Source: Mogibacterium sp. (GTDB taxonomy: Bacteria; Bacillota; Clostridia; Peptostreptococcales; Anaerovoracaceae). From it: a stretch of DNA of 64,000 nt. Below are positions 1 through 7,695 of the stretch, in pieces. The notes under the pieces are model-generated. The model was not told the origin of the DNA. It made no database searches and was given only the letters and a program-made list of their open reading frames with translations. The position numbers were made by a program, and so were the translations under genes. Each line of letters opens with the position of its first letter. Positions within the stretch are counted from its first letter, which is position 1. Location of the stretch: positions 1 through 64,000 of the forward strand of contig JAFRKO010000009.1 of NCBI GenBank assembly GCA_017431685.1, written 5' to 3'.

Positions 1-118
1 ATTGCTTCTTCTCGCCTGCACCTCACGGTACAAACCTTGCAAGTCGCTATGGGGTTCGTCGGCAACTACGCCCCTTGTGGACTTTCACCACAGACTGACG
101 GCATGCCCGTCATACAGC
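1..118 (-). ncRNA. Possible group II intron 5' region (partial, runs off the left edge)
   Basis: There is no convincing coding potential here. Read on the minus strand the segment can fold into short hairpins (GTGG/CCAC around a GAAA-containing loop, and GGGG/CCCC further on), and its wording resembles domain I of bacterial group II introns as I remember it. It begins just after the oppA terminator hairpin; class C group II introns are known to insert directly behind intrinsic terminators, which fits. The reverse transcriptase, if any, would lie outside the window. The identification is from memory of sequence style, not from a model match. Confidence 0.35.
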
Positions 119-120
119 AA

Positions 121-143
121 AAGGCCGGGACAATCCCGGCCTT
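121..143 (-). terminator. Intrinsic terminator of the opp operon
   Basis: A perfect 10-bp stem (AAGGCCGGGA/TCCCGGCCTT) with a 3-nt loop is followed on the minus strand by TTTTGCT. It lies about 60 bp beyond the oppA stop codon and is the only strong hairpin there. Confidence 0.85.
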
Positions 144-200
144 GGTTTTTGCTTTCCAGCTGCACCTTGTGCCTCAGATAAGTCTTAAGCTAGCTTCAGA

Positions 201-1892
201 CTATGCTGCTGGCTGTGCATACTGCAGGAAGTAGTAGCCCATCGGTGTGTATCCGATGTTCTTCATTGTCTTGTTGCAGTACATGTTGGTGTAGTAGTAA
301 ACAGGGAGTACAGGGAATCCGCCCTCGCCGAACAGAGCTTCTTCAGCTGCATAAAGAGCCTTGTCGCGCTCCGGACCTGCGGCAGTTGCCTTTGCAGTCT
401 TGATAGCAGCGTCGAAGTCAGGGTCGCTGTAGAGACCATAGTTGTAGGAGTTTCCTGTTACCATCAGCTCGAGGTAAGTGATAGGGTCATTGTAGTCTGC
501 GATCCAGCCGAGACGCGCAACGCCGAACTTATGCTCGCCGAGTCCGTTGGTGTAAGTGTTCCACTCCTGGTTCTCCAGTGTGATGTTGATTCCGAGAACG
601 TTGTTCCAGTCCTGTCCGCATGCCTCTGCGATAGCCTTGTGAGCATCATCAGTGTTGAAGTTGTAAACGATTGTGGTGTTAGGATCCCACGAACCGTCAG
701 CAACAGCTTCATCATAGAGCTTCTTGGCCAGCTCGCACTTACCTTCGTAAGTTGTGAGATCAGCATCCGGATACTCCTTCGAGAGCCATGAATAGATAGC
801 ACCGAGTTCAGATGAACCGAATGCGAAGTCAGCTCCTGTGGAGTCGAGGATTCCGGAAGCAACAAAGCCTGTAGCAGGAGTCTGTCCGCCCTGAGCTACG
901 TTTTCTACGATGTTGTCTCTGTCTACGCTGAGTACCATAGCAGCTCTGACTCTCCAGTCTTTGATCTTATCGCAGTTGAGGTAGAGGAAGTATGTGCCGA
1001 CGTATGGATCGATGAAGCAGTCACCGGAATCCTGCAGGGATGAGATCATGTCTGTCGGGAACGACTCGATGAATGCCCACTCGCCTGACTGATAAGCGGA
1101 AAGGATAGCTGTCTCGTCTGCGGACAGGTACCAGTCGATCTCGCTTGGTCCGAGGTTAGCTGCATCATAGTACTGATCGTTCGGAACCATCTTGATCACG
1201 GAGTCATGAGTCCACTCGGAGAGCTTGTAAGGTCCGTTGCAAACGATCTTTTCAGGTGTTGCCCAGTCATCATTGCCTTCAACTACATCCTGTCTCAGCG
1301 GCATGAGCGAAGCGAATGCGCAGAGTTCGAGGAAGTACGGAGTATCCTGGCAGAGTGTGATCTCGAGTGTTGAATCATCAACAGCCTTGATTGCGAGCTC
1401 ACTTGGCTCCTTCTCGCCTGCCTGGATCTCAGCAGCATTTACAACGATGCCGTCGAGGAAGTATCCATAGTCAGATGCTGTGTTAGGATCAACCAGTCTC
1501 TGCCATGAATATACCCAGTCCTGAGCCTTTACAGGCTCACCGTCAGACCACTTTGCATCTTCTCTGATCTTGAACGTATAAACGAGTCCGTCATCAGATA
1601 CTTCATAGCTTGCGGCCTGACCTAAGTCTACCTTGGTCATCATCACGTTTCCGCTCTCGTCAGCCTTCTCGTCTGTCGGAGTGTATTTCATGAGGTTCTC
1701 AAACATATGGTTTACATATGTGGAACCATCAACGGAACTGATGAGACTCGGGTCGATGGTCTCAGGTTCAGAAGCGATGCATGCTGTTGCAACAAAAGCT
1801 TCGCCACTGTCGCTGCTTCCACCACCGCCTCCGCATGCTGTAAATGAGAGAACTACAGCGAGGCAGAGGATCAGAGTTAGAAATTTCTTCAT
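201..1892 (-). CDS. oppA: Oligopeptide ABC transporter substrate-binding lipoprotein
   Basis: This is the extracellular receptor of the oligopeptide importer encoded just upstream. The 563-residue protein is a family 5 solute-binding protein (SBP_bac_5) of normal length. It starts with a lipoprotein signal (hydrophobic h-region, lipobox ending FTAC, lipidated Cys20) and a Gly/Ser tether, so it should be anchored to the outer face of the membrane. The mature domain has the usual early segment mentioning running conditions of the family (WSDGEPVKAQDW). The start has an AAGGAGG site 9 nt upstream. It is the last gene of the opp operon and is separated from oppF by 90 bp with a hairpin and a palindrome, which may allow its level to differ from that of the membrane parts. 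Peptide specificity cannot be read from the sequence; nickel or other small ligands are also bound by this family. Confidence 0.93.
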   Translation of the reverse strand: MKKFLTLILCLAVVLSFTACGGGGGSSDSGEAFVATACIASEPETIDPSLISSVDGSTYVNHMFENLMKYTPTDEKADESGNVMMTKVDLGQAASYEVSDDGLVYTFKIREDAKWSDGEPVKAQDWVYSWQRLVDPNTASDYGYFLDGIVVNAAEIQAGEKEPSELAIKAVDDSTLEITLCQDTPYFLELCAFASLMPLRQDVVEGNDDWATPEKIVCNGPYKLSEWTHDSVIKMVPNDQYYDAANLGPSEIDWYLSADETAILSAYQSGEWAFIESFPTDMISSLQDSGDCFIDPYVGTYFLYLNCDKIKDWRVRAAMVLSVDRDNIVENVAQGGQTPATGFVASGILDSTGADFAFGSSELGAIYSWLSKEYPDADLTTYEGKCELAKKLYDEAVADGSWDPNTTIVYNFNTDDAHKAIAEACGQDWNNVLGINITLENQEWNTYTNGLGEHKFGVARLGWIADYNDPITYLELMVTGNSYNYGLYSDPDFDAAIKTAKATAAGPERDKALYAAEEALFGEGGFPVLPVYYYTNMYCNKTMKNIGYTPMGYYFLQYAQPAA

Positions 1893-1917
1893 AGAATTTT
1901 TCCTCCTTCAATAACTT

Positions 1918-1962
1918 ATACAGTACTGTATTTTTATTAAAGTAACCCGTCGTTACATTTAA
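1918..1962 (-). promoter_or_regulatory. Palindrome and hairpin between oppF and oppA
   Basis: The 90-bp gap holds a 14-bp perfect palindrome (ATACAGTACTGTAT, 1918-1931) and an imperfect stem at 1937-1962 built on GTAAC/GTTAC with flanking TTAAA/TTTAA. Neither is followed by a T-run, so these are not a normal terminator. They could stabilise a processed oppA transcript or bind a regulator; this is inference. Confidence 0.4.
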
Positions 1963-1982
1963 TAACTGATTAATATGCATAC

Positions 1983-2975
1983 CTACTTATCGAGCAGATG
2001 GCATGCTGCGAAATGACCGCCGCCGTAATCCTTGAAGACAGGTACTTCCTGACTGCAGCGCTCCGTTGCGTATGGGCATCTCGTGTGGAACTTGCACCCA
2101 GAAGGCGGATTGATAGGGCTCGGGATATCTCCCTCGAGTATCATCCTCTCCCTCGAACGTGTCACCACAGGGTCAGGAATAGGTACGGCACTCATTAATG
2201 TTTTAGTATACGGATGAATAGGGTTCTTGTAAAGCTCATATGACTCTGCAAGTTCTACCAGATTTCCGAGGTACATAACGCCGATCCGGTTTGATATATG
2301 ACGTACTACCGAAATATCGTGAGCAATAAACAGGTATGTCAGCCCCAGTTCATCCTGAAGGTCCTCAAGCATATTGACGACCTGTGACTGGATCGACACG
2401 TCCAGCGCTGAAATCGGCTCGTCGCATACGATGAATTCAGGCTCAACTGCCAGGGCTCTTGCGATACCGATCCTCTGCTGCTGTCCTCCGGAGAACTCAT
2501 GAGGGAAACGGTTGGAATGCTCTGTATTGAGTCCTACCTCTTCAAGTAGCTGATTGATCCTTGCTGTTCTTTCTCCCTTTCCGGTATAAAGCTTATGGAT
2601 ATCGAGCGCCTCACCTACGATCTCACCGACAGTCATGCGAGGGTCCAGGGAAGCCGATGGGTCCTGGAAGATGATCTGCATCTTGCGTCTGTACGGAAGC
2701 ATCTTTTCCGCGATCTTCTTTTCAGAATCATATATAGGCTTTCCGTCATAGATTATGGACCCGGATGTAGGCTCATAAAGTCTGATTATGGTACGTCCAA
2801 GCGTGGTCTTTCCGCAGCCTGACTCACCTACCAGTCCCAGGGTCTCGCCCTTGAAGATATCCATGCTGACACCGTCAACGGCTTGTACCATCTGTTTCTT
2901 GTTGAAGCCTGCCTTCTTTACTGTGAAGTACTTCTTTAAATCCTTTATTTCCAGGAGTTTGGTCTGTTCAGCCAT
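1983..2975 (-). CDS. oppF: Oligopeptide ABC transporter ATP-binding protein OppF
   Basis: Cytoplasmic ATPase subunit that pairs with OppD to power peptide import. The 330-residue protein shows Walker A (GESGCGKTT, about residue 50), the ABC signature ([15 protein letters not shown]), Walker B (FIVCDEP) and the C-terminal oligopeptide/dipeptide extension with a Cys-rich stretch ([15 protein letters not shown]). Its ATG overlaps the oppD stop codon (TAATG), with GGAGG about 10 nt upstream, so the two are translationally coupled. The order B-C-D-F-A is the standard one. Confidence 0.93.
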   Translation of the reverse strand: MAEQTKLLEIKDLKKYFTVKKAGFNKKQMVQAVDGVSMDIFKGETLGLVGESGCGKTTLGRTIIRLYEPTSGSIIYDGKPIYDSEKKIAEKMLPYRRKMQIIFQDPSASLDPRMTVGEIVGEALDIHKLYTGKGERTARINQLLEEVGLNTEHSNRFPHEFSGGQQQRIGIARALAVEPEFIVCDEPISALDVSIQSQVVNMLEDLQDELGLTYLFIAHDISVVRHISNRIGVMYLGNLVELAESYELYKNPIHPYTKTLMSAVPIPDPVVTRSRERMILEGDIPSPINPPSGCKFHTRCPYATERCSQEVPVFKDYGGGHFAACHLLDK

Positions 2976-3985
2976 TATTTACTTACCTCCTGTATATTTT
3001 TCCCCATGAAATGCAGCCAGCATGCAGATATATGTCCGTCACCAAGGTCAGCATAAGGCGGTTCCTTGGTGAGACAGATCTTCATGCAATGCTTGCATCT
3101 AGGTCCAAAGTGGCAGCCCTGAGGCGGATTAAGCAGGTCGACCGGTGTTCCCTCAATAGGGATCAGTCTCTCGTGCTCATCGGCATCGAGTCTAGGCATC
3201 GACTCCAGCAGACCCATAGTATACGGATGGCCTGGTCTGTAGAAGATATCCTCATCGGTACCCTGTTCTACGATCTTGCCGGCATACATAACGGATACCC
3301 TATCACACATCTCGGCTACTACACCGAGGTTATGTGTGATGAAGATGATAGCCGTACCGACCTTCTTCTGAATACTCTTCATAAGATCGAGTATCTGAGC
3401 CTGTATGGTCACATCAAGAGCTGTGGTAGGCTCGTCAGCAATCAGCAGCTTAGGCTCACATATAAGAGCCATTGCTATCATGGCGCGCTGGCGCATTCCG
3501 CCTGAGAACTCGTGCGGATACTGATCCATACGCCGCTCCGGATTGTTAACTCCTACCAGCTCGAGCATCTCAACAGCACGCGCTCTCGCCTTTTCTTTCG
3601 GATAATCCTTATCGTGGCAGGTAATAGCCTCCATCAGCTGATTCCCGATGGTATATACCGGATTAAGGCAGGTCATAGGATTCTGGAAGATCATGCTCGC
3701 CTTGTTTCCTCTGAAGTCTCTCATCTGCTCTTCATCATAGGCCAGGAGATCTTCTCCATCAAAGGTGATCGATCCGCCTACGACTTTACCAGGGCTCTGG
3801 AGGAGTCCCATGATCGAATACGCTTCGACGGATTTTCCTGAGCCGGATTCACCTACAACACCCATTACTTCATGCTCCTTGAGGGTGTAACTTATGCCGT
3901 CAACGGCTTTGACCTCGCCTGCAGGAGTGAAGAATGATACCTTAAGGTCTTTTACTTCAAGTAATGTTTTTCTTTCTTCTGACAT
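2975..3985 (-). CDS. oppD: Oligopeptide ABC transporter ATP-binding protein OppD
   Basis: Second ATPase of the peptide importer, 336 residues. Walker A is [10 protein letters not shown], the signature is [15 protein letters not shown] and Walker B is [12 protein letters not shown]. The C-terminal oligopeptide/dipeptide domain carries a Cys cluster ([15 protein letters not shown]), the type that binds an iron-sulfur cluster in some OppD/DppD proteins. It lies 12 bp after oppC and overlaps oppF by one base. Assignment to D rather than F rests on gene order and on the longer linker after the signature. Confidence 0.93.
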   Translation of the reverse strand: MSEERKTLLEVKDLKVSFFTPAGEVKAVDGISYTLKEHEVMGVVGESGSGKSVEAYSIMGLLQSPGKVVGGSITFDGEDLLAYDEEQMRDFRGNKASMIFQNPMTCLNPVYTIGNQLMEAITCHDKDYPKEKARARAVEMLELVGVNNPERRMDQYPHEFSGGMRQRAMIAMALICEPKLLIADEPTTALDVTIQAQILDLMKSIQKKVGTAIIFITHNLGVVAEMCDRVSVMYAGKIVEQGTDEDIFYRPGHPYTMGLLESMPRLDADEHERLIPIEGTPVDLLNPPQGCHFGPRCKHCMKICLTKEPPYADLGDGHISACWLHFMGKNIQEVSK

Positions 3986-3997
3986 CGTTCCACCTCC

Positions 3998-5353
3998 CTA
4001 CTTCTTAAGACGCGGGTCGAGAGCGTCTCTCAGTCCGTCGCCGACCAGGTTCAGGGTAAGAACTATTATTGTAAGTACTGCACCCGGGAACAGCAGTCTG
4101 TACGGGAAGATGGTGATAGTACCAAGTGCATCAGAACAGAGCGAACCGAGTGAAGCCATCGGTGCTGAAACTCCAAGTCCGAGGAAGGACAGGAACGATT
4201 CAAGGAAGATGGCTGACGGGATCTGCAGGCAGGTCGTGATAACGAGCTGTCCTACGCAGTTTGGCAGCAGGTGTCTCCTTATGATTCTTCCGTTCGAGGC
4301 TCCGAGAGCTGTCGCCGCGGTTACGTATTCCTGCTTCTTCAGCATGAGCACCTGTCCGCGTACAATACGCGACATTGTGACCCAGTATAGAAGAGCGAAT
4401 GTAATGAATATGCTGACAATACCTGCACCAAGAGTGGAAAGCGCATTGGCGAGCCACGAATTGGAAGCGTCGAACCATTTCTGAAGAGGATCTTTCAGAA
4501 CTACCTGGAGCAGCAGAACGAGCAGTATCTCCGGTACTGAGTAAATGAGTTCTACTATTCTCATCATGACAAAGTCAACTACACCGCCGCAGAGTCCCGA
4601 AATAGCTCCGTATATGGAACCGATAACCAGCACTATGAGCGCTGCAACGATACCGATGATGATTGAAACTCTTGCTCCATACATCGTCCTCGCCAGCAGG
4701 TCACGTCCCTGTGAGTCAGTACCTACCATGTGAGGGAACACCTTGGTTGCAGTCTTGAGTTCCTTTGCGCCCTCAGGAACCTCGCTCGTAAATGCGAGAG
4801 GCGTGGAGCGCTTTATCTCACCATTCATGATGTGTGCTTCTCTGACAACGGAAAGTTCTCCGTCTTTCAAAATAATGACGGATTCCGCCAGCTTTTTGTC
4901 GAGATTGAATGCGTATGTATTACCTTTATATTTAAAGTAATAATTATTCGGGTCGAGGCCTGTGGATGAACCCGGCTGGAGTGCAGTTGCGTACATGCAG
5001 TCCACCTGATCCTCTATGCTCTTTATCTTGGCTTCCTTATTGGAAAACTCAAACGGCCCCAGCTTTTGTGAGCTTCTGTATTGATTTGCGTAGTCGTAAG
5101 GGATAAGTGACGGTCCCATGAACGCAAAGAGCAGCACGAGGATGAAGATGCCAAGCGCTACCATGGAAACGGTATTGTTCTTGAATCTTCTTACCGCATC
5201 TCTCCAGTATGAGACGCTCTTTCTTATCTCTACCATGCTCTCCTTCTCTGAATCCGTTGCCGGTTCAAAGTCGGAAGCGTTTATGTTGTAGTCAGCCCAG
5301 ACTTTTTCAGGATCGACCTGGAACGGGCTGAATTCTTTGAATGCCTGTTTCAT
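3998..5353 (-). CDS. oppC: Oligopeptide ABC transporter permease OppC with an extracytoplasmic insertion
   Basis: Membrane permease that forms the translocation pore with OppB. The C-terminal half is a standard BPD_transp_1 domain with the EAA loop (EYVTAATALGASNGR) that contacts the ATPases. At 451 residues it is roughly 150 longer than ordinary OppC. The extra length is a cytoplasmic N-terminal tail of about 60 residues and a hydrophilic stretch of about 110 residues between the first membrane span and the GTDSQGRDLLAR segment, predicted to face outside. That insertion may form a docking platform for OppA. The gene is 9 bp downstream of oppB. Confidence 0.9.
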   Translation of the reverse strand: MKQAFKEFSPFQVDPEKVWADYNINASDFEPATDSEKESMVEIRKSVSYWRDAVRRFKNNTVSMVALGIFILVLLFAFMGPSLIPYDYANQYRSSQKLGPFEFSNKEAKIKSIEDQVDCMYATALQPGSSTGLDPNNYYFKYKGNTYAFNLDKKLAESVIILKDGELSVVREAHIMNGEIKRSTPLAFTSEVPEGAKELKTATKVFPHMVGTDSQGRDLLARTMYGARVSIIIGIVAALIVLVIGSIYGAISGLCGGVVDFVMMRIVELIYSVPEILLVLLLQVVLKDPLQKWFDASNSWLANALSTLGAGIVSIFITFALLYWVTMSRIVRGQVLMLKKQEYVTAATALGASNGRIIRRHLLPNCVGQLVITTCLQIPSAIFLESFLSFLGLGVSAPMASLGSLCSDALGTITIFPYRLLFPGAVLTIIVLTLNLVGDGLRDALDPRLKK

Positions 5354-5362
5354 GATTCCTCC

Positions 5363-6304
5363 TTATTCGTCTGTTGAGCTTAGTGTGATTCTTGGATCGA
5401 TTACCTTATATACGATATCCACGACCAGGTTCATTCCGATGACAAGTATCGATACTACGAAAGTAGTCGCCATGATAACGGTATAGTCACGGTTGATGAC
5501 GCTCTCCACGAAGTATTTGCCGAGTCCCGGTATGGAGAATGTAGTCTCTACCACGAACGAGCCTGTAATGATAAACGCGATCAGCGGTCCGAGGAAGGTA
5601 ACGACAGGTATCAGCGAATTTCTGAGTGCATGCTTTAGTACGATCCACTTGTTTTTGACACCCTTGGCCCTTGCTGTACGGATATAGTCCTGGTTGATCG
5701 CATCGAGCATGGAAGTTCTTGTCAGCTTGGCAATATAGCAGACATCGTAGAACGAAAGCGATATTACCGGCATAATATAAGCTTTCCAGTTTGTAAGGCT
5801 TCCGGAAAGAACAGGAAGCAGCTGTGCTTTGACTCCCAGATAAATAAGCAATGTCGCGGCAAGAACGAAAGTCGGGATAGCTACGCCGACAGTAGTAAGT
5901 ACCCTAAGTAAACCGTCTACCCATGTACCTCGCTTGTATGCCGCAAGACAGCCAAGCGGTATGCCCAGAACCACTGCGACAAGAACCGCAAGCAATCCCA
6001 GTCTCATGGATAATCCGAATTTTCCTTGCTTGAACAGTATCTCCTTAACGGGTGTTCCTTCCTGCATCTTAAGCGAAACACCAAGGTCTCCCTTACAATA
6101 GTTCACAAGATAGTTTTTTAACTGAACTATGAGAGGTTTATCGAGACCGTATTTCTGGTTCGCAAGCTCGATCTGCTGAGGAGTGGACTTCTCAGTCAGG
6201 AAAGGGCTTCCAGGAATGGTGTTCATCAGGAAGAAAGTGATCGTCATGATAAGGAGCAACGTTGCTACTGCTGCAGCAAGTCTCTTTGCTATGTAAATAA
6301 GCAA
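5363..6304 (-). CDS. oppB: Oligopeptide ABC transporter permease OppB
   Basis: First gene of the opp operon. The 313-residue integral membrane protein has the usual six spans, an N-terminal span directly after the start, and the EAA motif (DYIRTARAKGVKNKW). It pairs with OppC. The region upstream has an extended -10 promoter and a dyad (see 6332-6365), so the whole operon is likely transcribed from there. Confidence 0.93.
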   Translation of the reverse strand: MLIYIAKRLAAAVATLLLIMTITFFLMNTIPGSPFLTEKSTPQQIELANQKYGLDKPLIVQLKNYLVNYCKGDLGVSLKMQEGTPVKEILFKQGKFGLSMRLGLLAVLVAVVLGIPLGCLAAYKRGTWVDGLLRVLTTVGVAIPTFVLAATLLIYLGVKAQLLPVLSGSLTNWKAYIMPVISLSFYDVCYIAKLTRTSMLDAINQDYIRTARAKGVKNKWIVLKHALRNSLIPVVTFLGPLIAFIITGSFVVETTFSIPGLGKYFVESVINRDYTVIMATTFVVSILVIGMNLVVDIVYKVIDPRITLSSTDE

Positions 6305-6331
6305 ATAATCACATCCTTTCTCTTGGGTTAT

Positions 6332-6365
6332 AGTGCCACATAAAATATGACACTAGCGTATTTTA
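6332..6365 (-). promoter_or_regulatory. oppB: Promoter and operator-like dyad of the opp operon
   Basis: On the minus strand an extended -10 box (TGaTAAAAT; TAAAAT at 6360-6365) is followed within about 6 bp by an imperfect 23-bp inverted repeat (6332-6354, outer arms AGTG/CACT). The dyad would cover roughly +1 to +22, a classic repressor position. A good -35 box is not visible. The regulator is unknown. Confidence 0.5.
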
Positions 6366-6394
6366 TCACATATTCATCACAATTAGAAAAAAAA

Positions 6395-6411
6395 GAGTGC
6401 TTTTAGCACTC
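6395..6411 (-). terminator. Intrinsic terminator at the end of the glycogen operon
   Basis: A 7-bp stem (GAGTGCT/AGCACTC, 3-nt loop) is followed on the minus strand by eight T residues. It lies about 40 bp beyond the HAD-SGNH stop codon and is the first strong terminator downstream of murA-glg. Confidence 0.85.
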
Positions 6412-6450
6412 CTTTCTTTATATTTTTACATTTTACTAACTTAAAGCCAT

Positions 6451-7695
6451 TCAGGGAATTGCCCTGATCACATCCAGAAACAGTTCTGCGATCTGCCTGT
6501 GTCCTTCTTCAGTCAGGTGTTCACAGTCAGATGCCACCTCTATGCCGTTTGCTGCATCAGCAAACTTCACAAAGTGGCGCTCCGCTATTTCCCTGTAAAG
6601 AGGTCTGATATCTACAGACTTTCTAACTGATTCAGGCGTAAGTTTATCAGCAAACGGAGACCTTTCAATATCTCCCTGTATCGCAGCCGGGACTGCTACT
6701 ATTATCTCCGGCACATATCCCTGAAGAGCAGGAGTCTCTTCTTCGACCATCTTAACGAGTGTCTCCATCCCGTCAGCTATGTCCTCAGACGAAAGTCCAA
6801 GCTCTTTATCACAGTCGTTTGTACCCAGCATAATGATTACGCAGTCCACCGGTTTATGAGTACCGAGGCATGAGATGAAGCTTGCCGCACCGTTCTTCCA
6901 TGCCTCTCCGGGTCTGTCAAATGCAGTTGTTCTGCCATTCAGACCTTCAGGGATCACCTCATATCGGCAGCCAAGCTTCTCTCCGAGCAGCGTAGTCCAG
7001 CGTTTATCATACGGATATCTTCCTCGGGTATGTGGATCATAGCCGTATGTGTTGGAATCACCATAGCAGAGCACTGTGATCCTGTCATGGGAGGCATCTT
7101 TTGTGAGTGCCTTATCAAGATCGGTTATCAGCTGATCCTGATCTTTGAAAACTATCCCTTTCATGCCTGTTTTCTTACCGACAGCAATATTTTCATTGCG
7201 GTCGTCTATAAAAAGGCACTCTTCCGGAACAAGGCTGTATTTATCCAGTAATATTCTGTATATTTCAGCGCCCGGTTTTATTGTATGCACATCGCACGAC
7301 CATATGCCGCCGTCCATGTGAGAGACAAATCCAAACGCGTCCGGATTTGAGTTTATCACGTGCTCCGACATATTTGAGAGGAAGTATACTCCGTAACCTT
7401 TTTCTTTCAGAGAGTCTATCAGCGGTATCGGCCAGTCAAGCTTAGTAACGCATTCGCCGATGCGGTCGAAAGCTTCCTTTATCTCTTCCCGGAGATCAGG
7501 CGCCCCACTGTAGAAAAGCTCAAGTATCTCTTCTTCGCTGAGTCTCGCAATATCAAGCTCCTCCCAGTATCCGCTTCCAAATACGGCACCTGCTATACGA
7601 ATGGCCTTCTCCTCACCAAAAAGCGATGTAAGATAGTCCATAGCGTCGAACCCTATGAGTACATTTCCTATATCAAAAACTATGTTTCGGATCAT
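6451..7695 (-). CDS. HAD phosphatase fused to an SGNH/GDSL hydrolase
   Basis: This is a two-enzyme fusion of 414 residues. Residues 1-200 form a HAD-superfamily phosphatase: motif I is FDIGNVLIGFD, motif II FLSNMS, the conserved lysine is in TIKPGAEIY, and the metal motif is LFIDDRNEN. The FDxGNV form of motif I is typical of the YihX-like branch, whose E. coli member is a glucose-1-phosphate phosphatase. Residues 205-414 form an SGNH esterase: GDSN (Ser nucleophile), GLNGRTT, LGTND and a C-terminal DCEHLTEEGH with the catalytic Asp/His. I chose the ATG at 7695, which overlaps the stop of the upstream gene (ATGA), over a GTG/ATG-like start 60 bp further up. Being last in a glycogen operon, it may remove phosphate from Glc-1-P and acyl groups from sugars; that role is inferred. 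Confidence 0.8.
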   Translation of the reverse strand: MIRNIVFDIGNVLIGFDAMDYLTSLFGEEKAIRIAGAVFGSGYWEELDIARLSEEEILELFYSGAPDLREEIKEAFDRIGECVTKLDWPIPLIDSLKEKGYGVYFLSNMSEHVINSNPDAFGFVSHMDGGIWSCDVHTIKPGAEIYRILLDKYSLVPEECLFIDDRNENIAVGKKTGMKGIVFKDQDQLITDLDKALTKDASHDRITVLCYGDSNTYGYDPHTRGRYPYDKRWTTLLGEKLGCRYEVIPEGLNGRTTAFDRPGEAWKNGAASFISCLGTHKPVDCVIIMLGTNDCDKELGLSSEDIADGMETLVKMVEEETPALQGYVPEIIVAVPAAIQGDIERSPFADKLTPESVRKSVDIRPLYREIAERHFVKFADAANGIEVASDCEHLTEEGHRQIAELFLDVIRAIP

